A stretch of 30,994 nt of DNA from Candidatus Woesearchaeota archaeon (GTDB taxonomy: Archaea; Nanobdellota; Nanobdellia; Woesearchaeales; SM23-78): contig JAFGBP010000017.1 of the NCBI GenBank assembly GCA_016933095.1, positions 1-30,994 of the forward strand, read 5' to 3'. Made by a program: the position numbers and the translations under genes. Positions 1 through 5,978 of the stretch are shown piece after piece. Within the stretch, counting starts at the first letter, position 1; the number at the start of each line of letters is the position of its first letter. The notes beneath the pieces were generated by a model. It had not been told where the DNA came from and did not search any database. It saw only the letters and a program-made list of their open reading frames with translations.

Positions 1-64
1 AGATTTGAACCCCCGACCCCAGGCTTATGAGACCTGTGCTCTAACCAGGCTGAGCTACGACGCC
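1..64 (-). tRNA. tRNA-Met (CAT), 3' end cut by window edge
   Basis: Read on the minus strand, the sequence begins GGCGTCG, followed by a D-arm with GCTC/GAGC stem, an anticodon stem CAGGT/GCCTG and the seven-base loop CTCATAA, giving anticodon CAT. The T-arm starts with GGGGG TTCAAAT and is then cut by the window start, so the 3' acceptor strand is missing. The acceptor 5' strand does not resemble an archaeal initiator tRNA, so elongator Met is favoured; tRNA-Ile2, with a modified CAT anticodon, cannot be excluded. No intron is visible in the part shown. Confidence 0.9.
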
Positions 65-103
65 AAATGATGAAAAAGTCTTTTGCCTTAAAGAAAAAGG
101 GGC

Positions 104-112
104 TTTATAAAA
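104..112 (-). promoter_or_regulatory. TATA box of the tRNA-Met gene
   Basis: On the minus strand this reads TTTTATAAA. Its centre lies about 44 bases before the mature tRNA 5' end, giving a predicted start near 82 and a short 5' leader to be removed by RNase P. The rest of 65-213 holds no gene that I can support. Confidence 0.5.
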
Positions 113-213
113 AGGTTTCTAAAATACGCCGTATTTCAGAACCAGAAGACTAGAAAACCCTGTTTTCTGCTTTCGCTAGAACATGTCTCGCAAGCAAGCG
201 GTTTTGATGGCGG

Positions 214-1602
214 CTATTTGCCCTCTTCATCCGGGATGCATCTCATGTTCGACGGTAGCATTGTCCTATGGTATTCGGCCATGAGCGGGTCGATGGCCGA
301 GCAGGGTATTGGTGGCCCTGGTTGGTATCCTTCCATGCTGCCGTACTGAAACTGGTATATGGCCTTGAGGTACATGAAAGGGTCATCGGCGCCTTGTGCG
401 TTCTGGTAGAGGTCGGTTTCAGGCTTATCTCTGTCGTTTGTGCTCTGTTCCATCTGTCGATAGGCAGAGGTGTTGATGCCAGGCTCAATCATGGACCCTT
501 CTCCCCATTCGTTCCATGATTCTAAGAGGATGAACTCGGCTTCGTGCAGCGCCGCCTTTTCTAGGAAGGTGGTCATGAATTCTACTCCATCGCGCTTGCC
601 GTACCTGCCTTGAAATCCTGCTGGATCAGCGAGTCTGCCGAATCTCTCGTCGTACCCGACGTAGGCGTGGGCGATGCGGTGCATGAGTAGTGCGCTGTAC
701 GTCTTTGTTTGTGCGAGTTCGCCAACGAATTCTCCTCGTTCGTGCCACCCGTTCAGCATGGGGTAGTTGTAATCAGTCTCAAACTGTGCTCGCGAGTTTA
801 GCAAGTGTTCGTTCAGGCTGATTATGTCTTCAATCTTAGCATTGCGCAATATGTAGTTGGCTTTGCGCGGGTGATTCCTGGTGCCGTCCAATAACTCAAT
901 CCTTTCAATGCCAGACATGTATTTCGGGTACATGATCCATATGAGGGGACGGCCGTCAATGTGGATGTAGGCGTCGCGGTAGGGCGATGCTAAGATGGAG
1001 TCGATGTGCCGCCCGATCTCTTCTTTCCAGAGCTCGTCTGTGGTTCCGTCGCTGTTCCATACGTCTATGCCTAGCTGGAAATCTTCTTCATGCGCCATCT
1101 GCAGCATGCCGATCCTTGTCTCAGAACCGAAGAACATTTCGCGGAGGCGTTCGAGATGAGGTGCCCAGGTGTAGAGTGGGATGATGAATCCGTCGATGCC
1201 AGCGTATTTTGCTTGCCGTATCTGCCATCGCAGGATGTCTGGATTGCTGCTGTCATACGCTCCGTTGATCGGGTATGCGTTGGAGCTGATCTCCCTGAGC
1301 CAGGTTGTTCCGGGGATTATCTGGCAGGGGTCGTCGATCTTGTGTCTCCAGACCCATGGACCCCATATTTCCCGTGGGTCTCCGCTCCATGGGCAGCGGT
1401 CTGCTCCAGAGTAGTACCAGACGTGGTTGAGAACGTATATTGTCGCTCGCTTTTCTGTAGGGTTTGGCGTTGGCCAGGGTGAGGGTTCGATCCTGGTCGG
1501 CGTGGTCGGCGATTCACTCATTGCTGACCCGCATCCTGTGATGCCCATGATGCCCGTCGCTGCCGCGAGGACTATTCCTGCTAACCCGAGTCTCTTGTTC
1601 AT
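214..1602 (-). CDS. Secreted lipoprotein with GH99/WbsX-like glycoside hydrolase domain
   Basis: The 462-residue product starts with a basic residue pair, a hydrophobic stretch and a lipobox (ITGC, Cys24), so it is probably exported and lipid-anchored. A Ser/Thr/Pro-rich linker (about 25-50) leads into a domain with the hallmarks of the GH99-like (WbsX) family: an early YYSG segment, a DILRWQIRQAKYAGIDGF segment (bases for a TIM barrel, about residues 120-140), and near residue 365 the segment LLESWNEWGEGSMIEP, matching the family's WNEWGEG..EP signature with its acidic residues. Known relatives act on mannose-containing glycans or occur in polysaccharide loci; the substrate here is unknown. 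It stands alone, divergent from the SPFH gene. Start ATG 1602 is supported by the signal peptide. Confidence 0.8.
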   Translation of the reverse strand: MNKRLGLAGIVLAAATGIMGITGCGSAMSESPTTPTRIEPSPWPTPNPTEKRATIYVLNHVWYYSGADRCPWSGDPREIWGPWVWRHKIDDPCQIIPGTTWLREISSNAYPINGAYDSSNPDILRWQIRQAKYAGIDGFIIPLYTWAPHLERLREMFFGSETRIGMLQMAHEEDFQLGIDVWNSDGTTDELWKEEIGRHIDSILASPYRDAYIHIDGRPLIWIMYPKYMSGIERIELLDGTRNHPRKANYILRNAKIEDIISLNEHLLNSRAQFETDYNYPMLNGWHERGEFVGELAQTKTYSALLMHRIAHAYVGYDERFGRLADPAGFQGRYGKRDGVEFMTTFLEKAALHEAEFILLESWNEWGEGSMIEPGINTSAYRQMEQSTNDRDKPETDLYQNAQGADDPFMYLKAIYQFQYGSMEGYQPGPPIPCSAIDPLMAEYHRTMLPSNMRCIPDEEGK

Positions 1603-1605
1603 AGC

Positions 1606-1618
1606 TAACCACTGGTTA
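1606..1618. promoter_or_regulatory. 13-bp perfect palindrome just upstream of the lipoprotein start
   Basis: TAACCA-C-TGGTTA ends three bases before the ATG at 1602. A TATA-like element (1650-1658, GTTTATAAA on the minus strand) would start transcription near 1630, so the palindrome lies in the short leader. It could be an operator for the lipoprotein gene; no regulator is identified. Confidence 0.35.
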
Positions 1619-1710
1619 AAAACCTGTTCTTGTCGGGAATCGTTTGGGCTTTATAAACCTACTCTTGTCCCTGCTGTTCCTGCCAGGCTCACTTATCCCT
1701 TGCAGATAGA

Positions 1711-1719
1711 TTTATAAAC
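1711..1719 (+). promoter_or_regulatory. TATA box of the SPFH gene
   Basis: TTTATAAAC with a predicted start near 1741. Unlike many genes here, this gene has a short leader (about 19 bases) carrying a ribosome site GAGGTGG at 1746-1752, seven bases before the ATG. Confidence 0.6.
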
Positions 1720-1759
1720 CTGTGCACTCATCCTTTTATCTAAAAGAGGTGGTATTTTC

Positions 1760-2509
1760 ATGGCAGTATTGTTGTGGGTCGGAGGAGTTGCAGTTGCATT
1801 GTTAGCTTCAAGCATCAAGGTCTTGAAGGAGTATGAGAAGGGTGTCGTCTTGACTTTGGGTAAGTTCACTGGCATTAGGCTGGCGGGCCTTAGGCTCGTC
1901 TTTCCTGTCATCCAGCAGATGACGAGGGTTGACTTGAGGGTCAGGACTATTGACATCGATAAGCAGCAGGTGATGACTCTTGACAACGTTCCTGTGAATG
2001 TCAACGGCGTGGTGTTCTTCAAGGTACGTAAGCCTGAAGACGCCGTCTTGAAGGTCCAGGATTACGAGTATGCCATTGCCCAGTACGCCCAGACTGCCCT
2101 TAGGGATGTTATCGGCGGCATGAACCTCGACACGGTCTTATCCGAGCGTCAGAAGATCGGTGATGAGATCAGGGTTATCGTTGACAAGGAGACGGACCAG
2201 TGGGGTTTGGACGTCCAGGTCATTAAGCTCCAGGACATCGAGGTCCCTAATGACTTGAAGCAGATCATGAGCAGGCAGGCTGCTGCTGAGCGTGAGAAGC
2301 GTGCTAATATCATCAAGAGTGAGGGTGACCGTGAGGCTGCCAAGAACCTTGCTGCCGCGGCGAGCACTATGGCCAAGAGCGGCGGTGCGATGCAGCTTAG
2401 GACCCTTCAGACGCTTGACGGGCTTGGCCCGACTTCCAGCAACACCGTCGTGATGGCGTTGCCTGTTGAGGTGCTTGAGTTCTTCAAGGTCAAGGGAAAG
2501 AAGGTTTGA
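1760..2509 (+). CDS. SPFH/Band 7 (stomatin/slipin-like) membrane protein
   Basis: This 249-residue protein has one N-terminal membrane segment (residues 2-18) followed by a typical Band 7 domain: the YEKGVVLTLGKF motif, the VDLRVRTIDI strand, the NVPVNVNGVVFFKV segment and the ALRDVIGGMNLDTVLSER segment. A C-terminal alanine/glutamate-rich coiled coil follows (AAAEREKRANIIKSEGDREAAKN, given here only as residues about 172-195). Relatives form oligomeric membrane scaffolds and are often paired with a NfeD protein; no NfeD gene is nearby. The start is fixed by the ribosome site GAGGTGG seven bases upstream. Role in membrane microdomains or proteolysis control is inference from the family. Confidence 0.9.
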   Translation: MAVLLWVGGVAVALLASSIKVLKEYEKGVVLTLGKFTGIRLAGLRLVFPVIQQMTRVDLRVRTIDIDKQQVMTLDNVPVNVNGVVFFKVRKPEDAVLKVQDYEYAIAQYAQTALRDVIGGMNLDTVLSERQKIGDEIRVIVDKETDQWGLDVQVIKLQDIEVPNDLKQIMSRQAAAEREKRANIIKSEGDREAAKNLAAAASTMAKSGGAMQLRTLQTLDGLGPTSSNTVVMALPVEVLEFFKVKGKKV

Positions 2510-2513
2510 GTCT

Positions 2514-2717
2514 TTACGCGTATTGTTGGAGCATCTCGATTGCGTCTCTTGCGTAGTCTGAGAGCATGTACTTGAACATCGTCGGGTCTCCGTGAGTGAT
2601 CTCTGGATCGTTGAGGCCTGGTATCTTTGCAAGGTCTCTTGGCTGGTTTATTACTTGTATCGGTAGGAGTATTTCTTTTTTGCTTCCCTTTCCTTTCAGT
2701 ATGCGGTTGGCTTCCAT
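2514..2717 (-). CDS. Small protein of unknown function, possibly 3' part of a frameshifted gene
   Basis: I do not recognise this 67-residue product. It starts MEANRILKGKG and ends ARDAIEMLQQYA, and is hydrophilic without membrane segments. Its start overlaps the 3' end of the next upstream gene by 22 bases in another reading frame. No clear ribosome site precedes the ATG at 2717. The upstream frame also stays open in this reading for several codons, so a single-base indel near 2715-2735 would join the two into one protein of about 170 residues. Either overlapping genes or a frameshift is possible. Confidence 0.5.
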   Translation of the reverse strand: MEANRILKGKGSKKEILLPIQVINQPRDLAKIPGLNDPEITHGDPTMFKYMLSDYARDAIEMLQQYA

Positions 2718-3013
2718 GATCCCTTCCCGTCTGTTGGGCCGTCCAGGATGCAGTAGAATGTGTTTTTGCTTTGTTCGTACGCTGAGGTTTGGCTTATGCC
2801 GTATCTTGCTCGATAGCTTGCGGGTATGTATCTTTCGTACTGTGGTGGTATCACTGCGACTGAGACTGGCTCGATTTCTGAGATGTGTCCGTCTAGTGCC
2901 ATCTTGACGAATCGCTCTTCTGTCTGTTGGTGCTCTGTTGGCAGGGCGTATGCTGGGGGAATGTTCAGCGTGGTGGCTGGTTGTGTTCTTGTTGCAGGTT
3001 TTTTTGCTCTCAT
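2696..3013 (-). CDS. Hypothetical protein, possibly 5' part of a frameshifted gene
   Basis: The 105-residue product has a basic, Ala/Thr/Pro-rich first 25 residues, then a segment rich in PP-Q-Y-E-R-Y motifs and a predicted strand NTFYCILDGPTDG. No family is recognised. The ATG at 3013 sits about 27 bases after the centre of a TATA-like element (3036-3047, GATTTATAAAC on the minus strand), consistent with a leaderless transcript. The last seven residues read out of frame into the next gene and look like the tail produced by a frameshift, because the other frame continues with protein-like sequence. Confidence 0.55.
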   Translation of the reverse strand: MRAKKPATRTQPATTLNIPPAYALPTEHQQTEERFVKMALDGHISEIEPVSVAVIPPQYERYIPASYRARYGISQTSAYEQSKNTFYCILDGPTDGKGSWKPTAY

Positions 3014-3056
3014 GATGCTTCTTTTGTCGTCTGGAGTTTATAAATCTTTCTATTTA

Positions 3057-3076
3057 TAACTACTCTTTGGTAGTTA
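3057..3076. promoter_or_regulatory. Inverted repeat TAACTAC-N6-GTAGTTA
   Basis: Two perfect 7-base arms (3057-3063 and 3070-3076) with a 6-base spacer lie upstream of the TATA box for the gene starting at 3013. The half-site TAACTA resembles the half-sites of the larger palindrome before sufB at 5908-5937. It may be an operator; the stretch 3077-3173 shows nothing else I can support. Confidence 0.35.
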
Positions 3077-3173
3077 CATGAGGCATCTGCGGAAAAGATC
3101 CATATGTTTATAGTGTTTTGACAGAAGGCTATAGCGTTCGAACTAGGTCTTTGTCAGCGCTGAGATGATGGAA

Positions 3174-3593
3174 TTACTCTTTTATGAGCTCGTTCAATAC
3201 CTTCCTATGAAGCTCATCCATCTCTTCCTTTGAGAATTCCTTGTGAGGCCAGGTGTGAAGACCATCGCCCTTGAACCTCGGAATAATGTGCATGTGAGCA
3301 TGGAGCACGACCTGCCCTGCCGCTTCCCCGTTGTTCATCCCGACGTTGAAGCCGTCGGCGCCCGTCGCCTTTACAAGAGCTTTGGCGACGACTTTGATAG
3401 TCTCTATGAAGTCAGTCTCTTCTGCCTTTGGGAAGTCCAGAATGTTCTCGCAGTGGACTTTCGGCACTATCAAGGCGTGTCCCTTGTTTATAGGCTTGAT
3501 GTCGAGAAATGCAAAGAAGTCCTTGTTCTCATAAATCTTTTGCGACGGGATCTCTCCCTTGACTATCTTGCAGAATATGCAGTCCTGGCTCAT
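3174..3593 (-). CDS. HIT-family nucleotide hydrolase/transferase
   Basis: The 139-residue protein is a full-length HIT (histidine triad) protein of the Hint/Hit branch. It has the N-terminal zinc pair CIFC (Cys5, Cys8), the DIKPINKGHALIVPK strand and the catalytic triad HAHMHIIPR (His98, His100, His102). Members cleave nucleoside phosphoramidates or dinucleoside polyphosphates; the substrate cannot be told from sequence. Its ATG overlaps the stop codon of the upstream HAD gene as ATGA, so the two are translationally coupled. Confidence 0.93.
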   Translation of the reverse strand: MSQDCIFCKIVKGEIPSQKIYENKDFFAFLDIKPINKGHALIVPKVHCENILDFPKAEETDFIETIKVVAKALVKATGADGFNVGMNNGEAAGQVVLHAHMHIIPRFKGDGLHTWPHKEFSKEEMDELHRKVLNELIKE

Positions 3594-4318
3594 CTCTCTC
3601 TTCGCCTGTTTTGCTTTGGCGGGTCCTCTCTTTTCGGAGTCGGCTCCTGGCTTGCGAATTCATCAAACGATCCGTCTTCAATCATTGCCTGAAGCTCTCG
3701 TAGGTTCCTGACTTTTGGATGGTAGTCTCGCTTGTTCATGCGGTCTACCAGGATGGCTCTTAGGCCTGCTTCTCTCGCTCCGAGCATGTCTGTCTGCATG
3801 GAGTCGCCGATCATGACAACATCGTCTTTCTTGAGTCCGAGTGACTTCACTGTCATGTCGAACATCTTCGGGTCGGTCTTGAGTATTCCTTCCTTGTATG
3901 ACAATACTTGCGTGTCGAACAGGTCTCCTAGATTGTATTTCTCTATGACCCTGTGGATCGTTGGATTGGTATTGGAGATAAGGCCGATCTTCAGGCCTTT
4001 CTTCTTCAGGCTTTGCATTACATCTATAGTCTCGAAGAATGGCTTTCCTAGGAGCTCGTTCTTGTTCCACATACCTATCAAGCGGTCCAGGATGTGCGGA
4101 TTGGGTCTTATCTGGAATGCTTCGCATACGGCCGTGAAGGCTTCGTTCAGGTCGTTGTATTCCTTGGTCATCATGGCCTCTTCAAATCGGACCACGAACT
4201 CCTTGAATGGCATCCTTAATCTTAGGATGTACTTCACCTGGTTGACTGGGCTTGGATGGATCCCGTTCTCAACTAGTGTTCCCCAAAAGTCAAATATTAA
4301 CCCTTTCACCATCTTCAT
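3590..4318 (-). CDS. HAD-superfamily hydrolase
   Basis: A HAD phosphatase-like protein of 242 residues from ATG 4318. Motif I is FDFWGTL (nucleophile Asp10; the usual second Asp is Trp, seen in some HAD groups), motif II includes GLISNTNP, motif III Lys lies in SYKEGILKTDPKMF, and motif IV is MIGDSMQTDMLGA. A helical cap sits between motifs I and II. The C-terminal 25 residues are charged and probably disordered. I start it at ATG 4318, not the longer GTG at 4369, because a TATA box (about 4340-4348, TTTTTAAAG on the minus strand) lies inside that extension and would place the transcript start at about 4318. First gene of an operon with the HIT gene. Substrate unknown. Confidence 0.88.
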   Translation of the reverse strand: MKMVKGLIFDFWGTLVENGIHPSPVNQVKYILRLRMPFKEFVVRFEEAMMTKEYNDLNEAFTAVCEAFQIRPNPHILDRLIGMWNKNELLGKPFFETIDVMQSLKKKGLKIGLISNTNPTIHRVIEKYNLGDLFDTQVLSYKEGILKTDPKMFDMTVKSLGLKKDDVVMIGDSMQTDMLGAREAGLRAILVDRMNKRDYHPKVRNLRELQAMIEDGSFDEFASQEPTPKREDPPKQNRRRER

Positions 4319-4515
4319 TGGGGAGAAATAGCTACCCTTTAAAAAACTTACTCTTGGGTCGGCTTTCACGGGCCCTGTTCAAAACCCTTTCGCAGCCCGC
4401 AGCGCCCGCTTATTCACCGCTTTTGTAACCGCGTCTAGGTCAACCGCAGTAGAGTAATGGTGATGACGTGCGCGTCAAGTGGCTGTTTTCGGGTAGAGCC
4501 TGTCTTCATGACAAG

Positions 4516-4526
4516 ATTTTTAAAAT
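4516..4526 (+). promoter_or_regulatory. TATA box of the Nudix-fold gene
   Basis: ATTTTTAAAAT is centred about 26 bases before the ATG at 4547, indicating a leaderless transcript. The stretch between this and the divergent HAD promoter (4370-4515) shows no other gene. Confidence 0.55.
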
Positions 4527-4546
4527 TCCAAGTCAATTGACGGGTC

Positions 4547-4984
4547 ATGAGCGTCATAACACCTGTTTGCATGATCATTTTCAATGATTCTTCAGAGGTC
4601 CTGCTGATCAAGAGGCTCGGTGATGACACTTGGTCTTTGCCGGGGGATGTGCCAAAGGCCAGGGAGAGTTATGAGGATGCGCTTTCGAGGAGCGTAAGTG
4701 AGCAGCTCAGGTGCAGAGTGAAGTGTTTTGACTATTACAAATCTTCTTATTTTGAGGAGAACAAGCAGGAGCAGTATAGGAGTGTTTATTATGCTGGGTC
4801 TATCGATGGCGACTTGCTGTTGGGTGATGCCGTGTCAGACTCGAAGTGGGTCCATTGGCGGCAGTTGGCTTCAGATGATGTGAGGCTTTATCTTGACCAG
4901 AAGGATACAGTCATCGGTTTTTTCAACCGGACGCCCGTTAAGAAGTCTTTTTGGTCTTTCTTGTTCAGGCGTCCACATACATAA
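4547..4984 (+). CDS. Nudix-fold protein with degenerate Nudix box
   Basis: The 145-residue product has a clear Nudix fold start (PVCMIIFNDSSEVLLIKR, then W..PGD), but the Nudix box is degraded. Aligned to G-x5-E-x7-REUxEExGU, it reads with Lys36 in place of the first Glu, RS for RE (Arg48-Ser49), EQ for EE (Glu52-Gln53) and Arg55 for Gly. Two or three metal-binding Glu residues are therefore missing, so it may bind rather than hydrolyse nucleotides, or use a changed mechanism. The last 20 bases overlap the convergent phosphodiesterase gene. A leaderless start is indicated by the TATA box 26 bases upstream. Confidence 0.75.
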   Translation: MSVITPVCMIIFNDSSEVLLIKRLGDDTWSLPGDVPKARESYEDALSRSVSEQLRCRVKCFDYYKSSYFEENKQEQYRSVYYAGSIDGDLLLGDAVSDSKWVHWRQLASDDVRLYLDQKDTVIGFFNRTPVKKSFWSFLFRRPHT

Positions 4985-5462
4985 ATGTCGCTTCATCTTT
5001 CTCAGTGTCGAGGATTATGACTTGGTTTCTTTCTGCAGGGTCTCCGAGGTAGTGGCCGCCCGGGCAGAGTATCCTTGTCTTTCCTTCGCGTTTGTCTTCT
5101 GGGATGTGGGTGTGGCCGTGTATAAGGTAGTCTGGCTTCTTGCCCAGGGCTTCTGCAAGCAGCTTGTGGTTGTCTCCATGGATGACAATTATCCTCCTGC
5201 CATCGTGTTTTATGTCCATCACACGCCCGTAGTGCTCTCCACCGATCTCCTTCACCCTGGCCGTTATGTTCGCGTGGTCTCCGTCGCAGTTACCAAACAC
5301 CCACTTGGTCTTCAGGCCTTTGAAGCGCAGGACGCTGATAGGCGCCACCACGTCTCCTGCGTGGATCACGAACTCCACATTGCTCTCCTGGAAGAGCTTT
5401 ACCGTCGCGTCTATGTTCTTTGTGTTGTCGTGCGTGTCTGAGATTATGCCTATCCTGCTCAT
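4965..5462 (-). CDS. MJ0936/YfcE-type metallophosphodiesterase
   Basis: A 165-residue calcineurin-like phosphoesterase with all five metal-binding blocks: ISDTHDN (Asp9, His11), HAGDV, FGNCDGD, VIHGDNH and HGHTH. Length and motif order match the archaeal MJ0936/YfcE phosphodiesterase family, which cleaves phosphodiesters in vitro; the natural substrate is uncertain. It follows the HTH regulator gene by four bases and has its own ribosome site (GGAGAT before ATG 5462), so the two form an operon. Confidence 0.93.
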   Translation of the reverse strand: MSRIGIISDTHDNTKNIDATVKLFQESNVEFVIHAGDVVAPISVLRFKGLKTKWVFGNCDGDHANITARVKEIGGEHYGRVMDIKHDGRRIIVIHGDNHKLLAEALGKKPDYLIHGHTHIPEDKREGKTRILCPGGHYLGDPAERNQVIILDTEKDEATFMYVDA

Positions 5463-5466
5463 GTTC

Positions 5467-5832
5467 TTATCTCCTGAAGCAGATGGTGCATTTTCCTTTC
5501 AGCGTCTTGTCGTGCATCTTGTGCAGCCGGCAGACTGCCTTTGTGCCCATTAGGTCATGCGAAAGTTTGTAGATGTATTTTCTTGAGTTCTTCTCATCTT
5601 TCAGTATGCTCTCGGCAGCCTTCTCAATCTTTGCCTGCTCTGCTCCTGAGAACTTGAGGTTGCTGGCCCGTTTCTCTTTCATGTACTGTGAGACTGCGGC
5701 CTCTGTCACTCCTAGCAGCTGCGAGATCTTCTTCTGCGAGATCCCTGTCTTCAGGAATTCTTTTGAGAGGGCTCGCCTGATCGCTGGTATGAGGTACCAC
5801 ACTGCTATTTCCTGGGGCATTATCTCTGGCAT
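5467..5832 (-). CDS. XRE-type HTH regulator with C-terminal Cys/His cluster, divergent from suf
   Basis: The 121-residue protein has an N-terminal start typical of a conserved archaeal regulator group (MPEIMPQEIAVWYLIPAIRR), an HTH at about residues 33-55 (QKKISQLLGVTEAAVSQYM) and a C-terminal Cys/His set, C101-x2-H104-x2-H107-x7-C115-x2-C118, able to bind a metal or an Fe-S cluster. It lies head-to-head with sufBDC, and a large palindrome covers the suf promoter start. I infer that it senses Fe-S or iron state and represses suf. Family known: COG2522-like regulators; ligand not shown by sequence. ATG 5832 is placed 27 bases from its TATA centre (leaderless). Confidence 0.85.
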   Translation of the reverse strand: MPEIMPQEIAVWYLIPAIRRALSKEFLKTGISQKKISQLLGVTEAAVSQYMKEKRASNLKFSGAEQAKIEKAAESILKDEKNSRKYIYKLSHDLMGTKAVCRLHKMHDKTLKGKCTICFRR

Positions 5833-5854
5833 TCCTTTGATTTGGTGGCTTGTC

Positions 5855-5863
5855 TATTTAAAG
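5855..5863 (-). promoter_or_regulatory. TATA box of the regulator-phosphodiesterase operon
   Basis: On the minus strand CTTTAAATA, centred about 27 bases before ATG 5832, so the regulator mRNA is probably leaderless. Confidence 0.6.
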
Positions 5864-5880
5864 TTTTTCTCCCTTGATTC

Positions 5881-5895
5881 CGAAACATTTAAATA
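5881..5895 (+). promoter_or_regulatory. BRE/TATA promoter of the suf operon
   Basis: A purine-rich CGAAAC (BRE-like) directly precedes CATTTAAATA (TATA 5888-5895). The predicted transcription start is near 5918, in the middle of the palindrome at 5908-5937. Confidence 0.65.
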
Positions 5896-5907
5896 ACCCC
5901 TGCTTGT

Positions 5908-5937
5908 CTTAACTATCGTTAATTAACTATAGTTAAG
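5908..5937. promoter_or_regulatory. 30-bp palindrome (operator) over the suf transcription start
   Basis: The two halves pair at 14 of 15 positions: arms CTTAACTAT and ATAGTTAAG (both perfect) around a core GTTAATTAAC, with one mismatched pair (5917/5928). It contains repeated GTTAA half-sites, enough for two dimers. Its position on the predicted start site suggests that a bound repressor would block the polymerase. The divergent HTH regulator is the obvious candidate. Confidence 0.7.
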
Positions 5938-5978
5938 TCGTGGCTAAGTCCTCGTTATGCATTATGAAGGGTCAGAAT

